Positions 1-5,126 of a DNA stretch of 5,126 nt are shown piece by piece. Within the stretch, counting starts at the first letter, position 1. Each line of letters begins with the position of its first letter. The notes beneath the pieces are model-generated. The model was not told where the DNA came from and ran no database searches. It saw only the letters and a program-made list of their open reading frames with translations. Both the position numbers and the translations under genes were made by a program. The stretch is from Thiotrichaceae bacterium UBA7359. GTDB lineage: Bacteria > Pseudomonadota > Gammaproteobacteria > Eutrophobiales > Eutrophobiaceae. The stretch lies in contig CAJJDJ010000182.1 in assembly GCA_905182825.1 (NCBI GenBank), positions 1-5,126 on the forward strand, given 5' to 3'.

Positions 1-2
1 CA

Positions 3-644
3 ACGCTTGTTATGTTGCCTTTCGCAATCATGATGGGCTTGATGGCAGGATATTTTCGAGGTCGGATAGATGATGTTATTCAATATCTTTACACCACCTT
101 AAATTCTATTCCGGGCGTATTACTTATTGCAGCCTCAATCTTATTACTGCAGGTTTATATTGGCAATCATTCGGATGATTTTAACAGTATTGAAGAGAGA
201 GCAGACCTAAGACTTTTATTCCTTTGTGTCATTTTGGGTATAACAAGTTGGACTGGGCTATGTCGACTATTAAGAGCAGAGACACTAAAACTACGAGAGG
301 TAGATTATGTGCAAGCAGCACAAGCTTTTGGTGTAAGTAATCTAAGTATCATGTTGCGACACTTATTACCTAACCTTATGCATATCGTGATGATTACTAT
401 TGTGATTGATTTTAGTGGGCTAGTACTAGCTGAAGCTGTTCTGTCATATATTAATATTGGTGTTGATCCGAGTATGAATAGTTGGGGTAATATGATTAAT
501 GGCGCACGTATGGAGATGGCGCGTGAGCCAATAGTGTGGTGGTCTCTTGCAGCAGCATTTGTATTTATGTTTGTACTCGTACTTGCAGCCAATTTGTTTT
601 CTGATGCGGTACGTGATGCATTTGATCCTAGGCTACGACATTAG
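3..644 (+). CDS. Peptide ABC transporter permease, OppC/DppC/YejE type (5' end outside window)
   Basis: Inner-membrane permease subunit of an oligopeptide-type ABC importer. It forms half of the channel and docks on the ATPase encoded downstream. The frame is open from the left edge (codons ACG CTT GTT before the first ATG at 12), so about the first third is missing, including TM1 and the N-terminal OppC domain. Residues below count from the ATG at 12. Hydrophobic segments lie near 1-15, 32-50, 67-85, 122-145 and 175-196. The cytoplasmic EAA coupling loop is clear: YVQAAQAFGVSN (99-110) followed by RHLLPN (116-121), with the conserved Gly107 and Pro120. The C-terminus SDAVRDAFDPRLRH is typical of OppC/DppC/YejE. 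A polar stretch (about 51-66, NHSDDFNSIEERADLR) lengthens the loop between two membrane segments compared with E. coli YejE as I remember it. The family is certain. The choice between Yej, Opp and Dpp rests mainly on the fused ATPase downstream, which favours Yej-like. Stop TAG at 642-644. Confidence 0.93.
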   Translation, partial: TLVMLPFAIMMGLMAGYFRGRIDDVIQYLYTTLNSIPGVLLIAASILLLQVYIGNHSDDFNSIEERADLRLLFLCVILGITSWTGLCRLLRAETLKLREVDYVQAAQAFGVSNLSIMLRHLLPNLMHIVMITIVIDFSGLVLAEAVLSYINIGVDPSMNSWGNMINGARMEMAREPIVWWSLAAAFVFMFVLVLAANLFSDAVRDAFDPRLRH

Positions 645-694
645 TTATAAGTATATGCGTAAATAAATTATCAATTTTGAAGTATCAAAATAAT

Positions 695-1105
695 ATGACA
701 AAAATAAATGTAAGATTACCCATTGGTAAGCAGCCGGCAATTAAAATTGTTGCTATGCCAAAGGACGCCAATGCAGGTGGTAGTATTTTTGGTGGTTGGA
801 TTATGTCCCAGATTGATATTGCCGGAGCAGTTCCAGCATTAGAGCGAGCACAAGGCAAAATAGTGACTGTTGCAGTAAACTCGATTGAATTCCACGAACC
901 GATTTTTATAGGTGATTTGATCAGTTGTTATGCAGAAGTGATTAAAACTGGCTGTACTTCAATTACTATAAAAGTCGAAGTGTATGCTGAGCGTTATCTA
1001 TCAAACAGGCAAACTGTCAAAGTTACTGAGGCTGAATTGATATACGTTGCACTCGATGAGAATCGTAAACCACGTAAATTACCCGACTTGGGAACAGAAC
1101 AATAA
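695..1105 (+). CDS. yciA: Acyl-CoA thioesterase, YciA-like single-hotdog protein
   Basis: Predicted cytosolic hydrolase of acyl-CoA thioesters to free acid and CoA. The signature follows YciA closely: AMPKDANAGGSIFGGWIMSQ, then the hotdog helix start IDIAGA, whose Asp (residue 41 from this ATG) matches the catalytic Asp of YciA enzymes. VAVNSIEFHEPIFIGDLI, then CYAEVIKTGCTSITI, then TEAELIYVALDENRKPRKLP match the rest of the fold. At 136 aa it has the normal family length. An in-frame TTG at 677 would add six residues (MKYQNN). Neither start has a good Shine-Dalgarno; TGAAG at 678-682 is weak and rather far from 695. I prefer the ATG because family members begin close to this point. The gene lies 50 nt after the permease stop, and its TAA (1103-1105) overlaps the ATPase ATG (1105) by one base, which suggests translational coupling. 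Substrate chain length cannot be read from sequence. The symbol marks family membership, since the locus context differs from E. coli yciA. Confidence 0.9.
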   Translation: MTKINVRLPIGKQPAIKIVAMPKDANAGGSIFGGWIMSQIDIAGAVPALERAQGKIVTVAVNSIEFHEPIFIGDLISCYAEVIKTGCTSITIKVEVYAERYLSNRQTVKVTEAELIYVALDENRKPRKLPDLGTEQ

Positions 1106-2751
1106 TGATAGGGCCACTACTCAAGGTTAATAAGCTAACAACCTCTATCGGGATTGGTAATGATAAGGATAAGGTTAATGTTGTCGATGACGTCAGCTTT
1201 ACAATTGAGAAAGGTGAGACTTTTGTTTTGTTGGGTGAGTCAGGTAGTGGTAAATCTATTACCGCACTATCCATTATGCGCTTATTGCCTTCAGCAGCAA
1301 ATATCGTAAGTGGTGAAGTGATATTAAACGGACAAAACCTTTTTGAATTACCAGAGAGTAAAATGCGTGATATTCGTGGTGCGAAAATAGGTATGATCTT
1401 TCAGGAACCACAATCTTCATTAAATCCAGTGTTGACAGCAGGTCAACAAATTAGCGAAACATTATTTCGGCATCAAAAAATTTCCAAGCTGGAGTGTCTA
1501 AAACGAAGTGTTGAGTTATTGGATGCAGTAGGCATTCCTGAACCTGATAGACGTATTAATGAATATCCACATCAATTTTCTGGTGGCATGAAACAACGCA
1601 TCATGATTGCAATGGCGCTTGCAGGAGAGCCTGATTTATTAATTGCTGATGAACCTACAACAGCGCTAGACGTAACTATTCAAGCGCAAGTATTGGCACT
1701 GTTGTGCCAGTTACAAAAAGATACCGGCATGGCGATATTATTTATTACTCATGATCTGGGGGTCACATCAGAAATGGCAGATCATGTTGCTGTAATGCGT
1801 GCAGGTAAAATTGTTGAAGCAAAAGATAAGGAAAGTTTGTTTTCTAAACCGGAACATCCCTATACCTTGCAATTATTTGATGCTATACCCAGTTGGGAAA
1901 AACGTCAGATTGAATCTAAAGTGATAAAATTTCAAGGAACGGATGAAGAATGCTTATTGAGAGTAAATAATCTTAAAATTCACTACCCTATCAAAAAGGG
2001 ACTTTTTAAACGTGTTGTTGGTCACGTTCGAGCTGTAGATGGTGTCACATTAAAATTACATGCAGGTGAAACTTTAGCGTTAGTTGGAGAATCAGGTTCA
2101 GGTAAGACTACAATGGGAAAAGGGATCTTACGTTTATTACAGATAACTTCAGGCGAAGTCTTATATCAAAATATAAACTTAAGTACTTTGGATGCTGCTG
2201 CACTAAGACAGAAACGCTCAGAAATGCAGATCGTATTTCAGGATCCATATTCATCAATGAATCCTAGAATGATGATTAAAGATATAATTCAAGAAGGTAT
2301 GCTCGCACAAGGGATAGGCGAGACACGTCAAGATCGTGATCAGATGACAGAAGAACTATTAGAACAGGTAGGCTTATTACCTGAGCATCAACTGCGTTAT
2401 CCGCATGAATTTTCTGGCGGTCAACGACAACGTGTTTGTATTGCACGTGCCTTGGCCGTAAAACCAAAACTTATTATTTGCGATGAGCCAACTAGTGCAT
2501 TAGATGTATCCGTGCAAGCACAAATTTTAGCATTGTTTAGAAAATTACAAAAAGAATATCAACTTGGGTATTTATTTATTACTCATAATATTAGTGTTGT
2601 TGAGTACATAGCAGATACTGTTGCAGTTATGTATCAGGGGAAAATTGTAGAGCAAGGTGATGTTGAACAAGTATTGATACATCCAAAAAATGAATACACG
2701 AAAGAATTATTATCTGCTGTTCCAAGAATTATAAAGACCGGCATTGATTAA
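1105..2751 (+). CDS. yejF: Fused double-ATPase subunit of a peptide ABC importer (YejF/GsiA type)
   Basis: This 548-aa protein carries two complete ABC ATPase domains in one chain and powers the peptide importer from the cytoplasmic face. NBD1 has Walker A GESGSGKS (44-51), Q-loop Gln100 in FQEPQSSLNP, signature FSGGM (158-162), Walker B LLIADE with catalytic Glu183, D-loop TALD and H-loop His216. NBD2 has Walker A GESGSGKT (328-335), Q-loop Gln379 in FQDPYSSMNP, signature FSGGQ (436-440), Walker B LIICDE with Glu461, SALD and His494. Both sites therefore look catalytically competent. Short oligopeptide-type C-terminal extensions follow each domain (HPYTLQLFDAIPS and HPKNEYTKELLSAVP). The linker lacks the multi-cysteine cluster found after some separate OppD/DppD subunits. 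Length is close to E. coli YejF (about 530 aa). The start overlaps the thioesterase stop by one base (TAATG). Upstream GGGA is poorly placed, so coupling probably supplies ribosomes. GsiA-type (glutathione) is the main alternative; cargo is undetermined. Confidence 0.92.
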   Translation: MIGPLLKVNKLTTSIGIGNDKDKVNVVDDVSFTIEKGETFVLLGESGSGKSITALSIMRLLPSAANIVSGEVILNGQNLFELPESKMRDIRGAKIGMIFQEPQSSLNPVLTAGQQISETLFRHQKISKLECLKRSVELLDAVGIPEPDRRINEYPHQFSGGMKQRIMIAMALAGEPDLLIADEPTTALDVTIQAQVLALLCQLQKDTGMAILFITHDLGVTSEMADHVAVMRAGKIVEAKDKESLFSKPEHPYTLQLFDAIPSWEKRQIESKVIKFQGTDEECLLRVNNLKIHYPIKKGLFKRVVGHVRAVDGVTLKLHAGETLALVGESGSGKTTMGKGILRLLQITSGEVLYQNINLSTLDAAALRQKRSEMQIVFQDPYSSMNPRMMIKDIIQEGMLAQGIGETRQDRDQMTEELLEQVGLLPEHQLRYPHEFSGGQRQRVCIARALAVKPKLIICDEPTSALDVSVQAQILALFRKLQKEYQLGYLFITHNISVVEYIADTVAVMYQGKIVEQGDVEQVLIHPKNEYTKELLSAVPRIIKTGID

Positions 2752-2760
2752 TGAAACTTG

Positions 2761-2765
2761 AGGAG
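2761..2765 (+). promoter_or_regulatory. Shine-Dalgarno AGGAG that sets the start of the small secreted protein
   Basis: AGGAG lies six bases upstream of the ATG at 2772, the best ribosome binding site in the window. It argues against the in-frame ATG at 2751, which overlaps the ATPase stop codon and would place seven extra residues, two of them acidic, before the signal peptide. Confidence 0.75.
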
Positions 2766-2771
2766 ATAACT

Positions 2772-3098
2772 ATGGGCATCTCAACGCGTCATGTATCAGT
2801 TTTTGTGTTACTAGCTTTATCCGCATCATCAAATGTCGTAGCAACTAAATCAGATGTTTATATTCTAGAAAAGGTATATAAATTAGATGCTGTTAAGAGT
2901 TCTGGAGTATGTCCGAGTGACTTAAAAAATATTTTCCGAGCTACTAAGAAAGATTTTGATTGCGACAGAGTAAGAATAGATTTTGGCTACCGCTCAAAAG
3001 AACTAGTTCAATGTAAATTAAGAACAGATTTAGCTAATAAAATTATTCAAGAATACAATACATTTATGGACCAATGCAGAGATAAAAATATTGACTAA
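2772..3098 (+). CDS. Small secreted four-cysteine protein, family not recognised
   Basis: I do not recognise this 108-aa protein. The start at 2772 is chosen over the in-frame ATG at 2751 because of the AGGAG site and because it gives a clean Sec signal peptide: a short n-region with Arg6, a hydrophobic core VSVFVLLALSAS, and a likely cleavage after Ala24 (NVVA/TKS). The mature part is about 84 aa, charged and soluble-looking, with no further membrane segment. It has exactly four cysteines (47, 64, 81, 102), spaced 17, 17 and 21 residues apart, which would allow two disulfides in the periplasm. The C-terminal half (KELVQCKLRTDLANKIIQEY onward) looks helical. There is no lipobox, so a lipoprotein is unlikely. 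It lies 20 nt after the ATPase stop, probably on the same transcript, and is followed by another exported protein. A periplasmic accessory to the importer is possible, but only position supports that. Confidence 0.75.
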   Translation: MGISTRHVSVFVLLALSASSNVVATKSDVYILEKVYKLDAVKSSGVCPSDLKNIFRATKKDFDCDRVRIDFGYRSKELVQCKLRTDLANKIIQEYNTFMDQCRDKNID

Positions 3099-3133
3099 GA
3101 CAGTTGTTTGACATTATCCCTAAAAATAATCAC

Positions 3134-3949
3134 ATGTTCTTAAAAATCATACTGCTCTTATCGCCACTAATATTTTTATCGCCTGCTTTCTCTGGGGAAT
3201 TGTCAGATGCCAAGAAGGCCTATGAACGTAATGATGTAATAACAGCATTCTATGCATATGAGAAGTTAGCAGAACAAGGCAATATAGTTGCACAAAATAA
3301 TGTCGCTTATATGTATTACAATGGTATCGGTATACCTCAGGATTATAAAAAAGCATTCACTTTATATCAAGAATTAGCGGAAGAAGGACTCGTCGCTGCG
3401 CAAAATACGCTTGCTGCAATGTATATACAAGGACATGGTGTGGTAAAAAATTATACGAAAGCATTAAGGTGGTATAAAAAGTCAGCTGAGCAGGGTGATG
3501 TCGAGGCTCAGTTTAATCTTGGGTATATGTATAAAAAAGAGCCTAATATTATACAGAATTATGAACAATCTGCTTATTGGTATGGAAAAGCAGCAAAGCA
3601 AGGAGATGCTGATTCGCAGGTGAATTTTGCTTTTATGCACTATGCCGGGCAAGGTTTGATGAAAAATAATGAATTAGCATTCTACTGGTATAAAGCATCA
3701 GCAGAACAGGGTAATGCAAAGGCGCAATATAATGTAGGCGTCATGTATCATGAAGGAGAAGGTATTATGCTAAATGTTGTCGAAGCACATAAATGGTTCA
3801 ATCTTTCAGCAAAGAATAAATTTAATGGGTCTGTGAGACAAAGAGATAAAATCGAAAAAAATATGACAGCACCTCAAATAGAACTTGCACGAAGATTAGC
3901 TAAAGAATGGATTGAGTCTTTTTTTAAATATTCCTCATCAGGAAAATAG
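3134..3949 (+). CDS. Exported Sel1-like repeat (SLR/TPR-type) protein
   Basis: This 271-aa predicted periplasmic scaffold protein contains no cysteine. The signal peptide is MFLKIILLLSPLIFLSPAFS with likely cleavage at AFS/GE. After a leading half-repeat (YERNDVITAFYAYEKL) come five Sel1-like repeats in perfect 36-residue phase, beginning at residues 46, 82, 118, 154 and 190. Each follows A-E-x-G-x-x-x-A-Q-x-x-x-x-x-M-Y, mostly with a G-x-G turn, and ends in a tyrosine- or tryptophan-containing helix. Repeat 3 has lost the G-x-G turn (KKEPNIIQN). The C-terminal cap HKWFNLSAKN, RQRDKIEKNMT, then ELARRLAKEWIE is standard for bacterial Sel1 proteins. The ATG at 3134 is preferred over an in-frame TTG at 3104 because it begins directly at the signal peptide; neither has a clear Shine-Dalgarno. 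Sel1 proteins generally mediate protein-protein contacts. The partner here is unknown; the small secreted protein 35 nt upstream is a candidate only by position. Confidence 0.88.
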   Translation: MFLKIILLLSPLIFLSPAFSGELSDAKKAYERNDVITAFYAYEKLAEQGNIVAQNNVAYMYYNGIGIPQDYKKAFTLYQELAEEGLVAAQNTLAAMYIQGHGVVKNYTKALRWYKKSAEQGDVEAQFNLGYMYKKEPNIIQNYEQSAYWYGKAAKQGDADSQVNFAFMHYAGQGLMKNNELAFYWYKASAEQGNAKAQYNVGVMYHEGEGIMLNVVEAHKWFNLSAKNKFNGSVRQRDKIEKNMTAPQIELARRLAKEWIESFFKYSSSGK

Positions 3950-3978
3950 TTGATATTTTTAGACTAGGTTAATTGCAT

Positions 3979-3983
3979 AAGGA
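3979..3983 (+). promoter_or_regulatory. Shine-Dalgarno AAGGA of the GST gene
   Basis: AAGGA sits six bases before the ATG at 3990 and supports that start. Together with the 40-nt gap after the Sel1 gene, it means this gene can be translated independently of its upstream neighbour. Confidence 0.6.
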
Positions 3984-3989
3984 AATTTT

Positions 3990-4658
3990 ATGAAATTATA
4001 TGAATGGGATTTTGCTCCGAACTGTAGGCGAGTAAGAATGTACCTTTTTGAAAAGGGCATAGAGGTTGAACGAGTGGAATGTATAACATCTGATATTATA
4101 CTAAAAGAAGACTTTCGCGATCAGTATGTACATGAGATGGTTCCTATGTTGGAACTAAATGATGGCACGCAAATTGGTGAGGGCTTAGCAATTTGGCACT
4201 ACTTTGAGGCTCTTTATCCCGAGCAGCCTTTAATGGGCACGACTGCTTTAGAAAAAGCTACAATCAGTTCATGGGAGCGACGTGCTTATGATGGAGGTAT
4301 GATTGCTCATGCAGAAATTTTGCGTAATTCACATCCTGCTATGATTGATAGAGGTTTGCCAGGCTATAGTCAACGAATTCCTCAAATTTCGGCTTTAGTT
4401 GACCGAGGCAAAATACGCGTTGCTAGTTTCTATAAGAAATTTAATGATCAGCTTGCAGATAATAAGTTTGTTGCAGGTGAAAGTTTTTCAGTAGCTGATA
4501 TTACGACGATATGCGTTATAGACATGGGACATGCAATGGAAATGAATATTCCAAAAAGTGCATATCATGTCAATCGCTGGTACCACCAATTGCAGGAGCG
4601 AGAAAGTGTGCAGAAAAGTAAAGCGACACATATGCCCGATGGCTCGACAATAACATAA
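3990..4658 (+). CDS. Glutathione S-transferase family protein
   Basis: This 222-aa cytosolic protein has the two-domain GST layout. The N-terminal thioredoxin-fold domain (about 1-77) opens MKLYEWDFAPNCRRVRMYLF, with Asn11-Cys12 at the usual catalytic position and helix 1 following. The segment VPMLELNDGT contains the cis-proline (Pro52) that contacts glutathione. Next comes GEGLAIWHYFEALYPEQPLMG, where most family members have Glu-Ser; here it is Glu64-Gly65. The C-terminal helical domain (about 88-205) includes the RN and RGLPG elements, then FVAGESFSVADITT, with the N-capping box and Asp170 that stabilise the GST fold. Length is normal. Likely roles are glutathione conjugation or thiol-disulfide/peroxide chemistry in detoxification; the substrate cannot be predicted. 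The substituted Ser and the YVHEM segment in place of the usual NPxGK before the cis-proline suggest altered glutathione binding. The start has a good ribosome binding site. The darP homologue follows nine bases after the stop, in the same frame. Confidence 0.88.
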   Translation: MKLYEWDFAPNCRRVRMYLFEKGIEVERVECITSDIILKEDFRDQYVHEMVPMLELNDGTQIGEGLAIWHYFEALYPEQPLMGTTALEKATISSWERRAYDGGMIAHAEILRNSHPAMIDRGLPGYSQRIPQISALVDRGKIRVASFYKKFNDQLADNKFVAGESFSVADITTICVIDMGHAMEMNIPKSAYHVNRWYHQLQERESVQKSKATHMPDGSTIT

Positions 4659-4667
4659 TCAAAAATA

Positions 4668-5126
4668 ATGCATAATAATATTGAACAAAAAGATAGTAGT
4701 CTGCAAAAAAGTAAATCAGAAATTAAGCGTGAGTTGCAGAAATTGCAATTACTGGGGAAACAACTTGTTGAATTGACTGAAAAGCAACTTATTGATTTTC
4801 CTATTTCAAATACGCTTAAGGATGCAATCTTTGCAGCAAAAAACATGAAGCATGGTGCGTTAAATCGACAGCTTAAGTATATTGGTAACTTAATGCCTAA
4901 TGAAGATGAAGTGTCGATTCGTAAATCATTGAACAAATCACAACAGTCGAATCAAGGTGAAGTAAATTATTATTCTATGCTTGAAGAATGGAGAGACCGA
5001 CTCTTGCAGAGCGATCAAGTTTTGTTGGATGAGCTAGCATTAAAATTTGATTGTTTAGAACGACAATATATTCGTCAATTAATTCGAAATGAAAAAAAAG
5101 AAAAAATACAAAAAAAAACATCTAAA
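4668..5126 (+). CDS. darP: DarP/YjgA (DUF615) ribosome biogenesis factor, 3' end outside window
   Basis: This is a homologue of the dual-action 50S maturation factor DarP (YjgA), which binds the assembling large subunit in the cytoplasm. The 153 codons visible run without a stop to the right edge; E. coli YjgA is about 183 aa, so roughly 15-30 residues should be missing, including the usual ArQLFRYLREL-like end. Family hallmarks in order are KSKSEIKRELQKLQLLGKQL (14-33), LVELTEKQLIDFPI, NTLKDAIFAAKNMKHGALNR, RQLKYIGNLM (67-76), MLEEWRDRL (104-112) and ERQYIRQLIRNEKKEK (131-146). The N-terminal acidic tail of the E. coli protein is nearly absent, and the usual RRRQLQ-IGK-like core reads LNRQLKYIGN. 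The ATG at 4668 is the first start after the in-frame GST stop (4656-4658). No Shine-Dalgarno is visible, so translation may be coupled to the GST. The antisense open frame across 4565-4936 is a shadow of this gene. Confidence 0.88.
   Translation, partial: MHNNIEQKDSSLQKSKSEIKRELQKLQLLGKQLVELTEKQLIDFPISNTLKDAIFAAKNMKHGALNRQLKYIGNLMPNEDEVSIRKSLNKSQQSNQGEVNYYSMLEEWRDRLLQSDQVLLDELALKFDCLERQYIRQLIRNEKKEKIQKKTSK

Noticed and set aside
305..592. Antisense open frame of 95 codons inside the permease gene
   Set aside because: Low-complexity product, opposite to a strongly conserved permease region including the EAA loop.
645..694. Terminator or regulatory hairpin between permease and thioesterase genes
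   Set aside because: The stretch is AT-rich but shows no GC-containing stem followed by a T run, so continued transcription is more likely.
1023..1274. Antisense open frame across the thioesterase-ATPase junction
   Set aside because: Serine/leucine-rich shadow of two well-supported + strand genes, with no motif of its own. Shorter antisense frames at 2276-2467 and 3147-3356 were dropped for the same reason.
3091..3136. Possible promoter: TTGACT at 3091-3096 and consensus TTGACA at 3108-3113 before the Sel1 gene
   Set aside because: Neither hexamer has a convincing -10 box at 16-18 nt: TATCCC for the first and CACATG for the second. In an AT-rich genome such -35-like hexamers occur by chance.
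3950..3978. Possible promoter TTGATA ... TTGCAT before the GST gene
   Set aside because: The -10 match is only 3 of 6 with no extended TG element, so it is too weak to annotate. The gap could still hold a promoter.
4565..4936. Antisense open frame of 123 codons over the GST end and darP start
   Set aside because: Its product has no recognisable domain. The + strand there encodes clear GST and DarP homologues that explain the open frame.

Overview
The window is AT-rich and gene-dense. It carries seven genes, all on the + strand, with gaps of at most about 50 nt. I see no rRNA, tRNA, CRISPR, insertion sequence or convincing rho-independent terminator. The YciA-type thioesterase, the DarP/YjgA homologue and the Yej/Opp-type importer point to a low-GC gammaproteobacterium. 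The sequence alone does not fix the genus.

Left third (1-2751): the 3' part of an OppC/DppC/YejE-type permease gene, then a YciA-like hotdog acyl-CoA thioesterase, then a fused double-ATPase of the YejF type. The thioesterase stop and the ATPase start overlap by one base (TAATG). The permease and ATPase are parts of one peptide (oligopeptide or microcin-C-like) ABC importer. The other permease and the substrate-binding protein probably lie upstream of the window. The thioesterase sitting inside this transporter operon is the most unusual feature of the layout.

Middle (2752-3949): two exported proteins. The first is a small protein with a signal peptide and four cysteines that I cannot assign to a family. 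It starts at 2772 behind a strong Shine-Dalgarno site. The second is a periplasmic protein of five perfectly phased 36-residue Sel1-like repeats with the usual C-terminal cap.

Right third (3990-5126): a glutathione S-transferase-fold protein with its own ribosome binding site and a partly altered glutathione-binding motif. Nine bases after its stop comes a divergent DarP/YjgA (DUF615) 50S-subunit assembly factor, which runs off the right edge.

The tight spacing suggests co-transcription of the importer genes and the small secreted gene. The GST-darP pair may form a second unit. I found no dedicated novel system. The points worth following are the thioesterase inside the importer operon, the orphan four-cysteine protein beside a Sel1 protein, and the altered motifs in the GST and DarP homologues.
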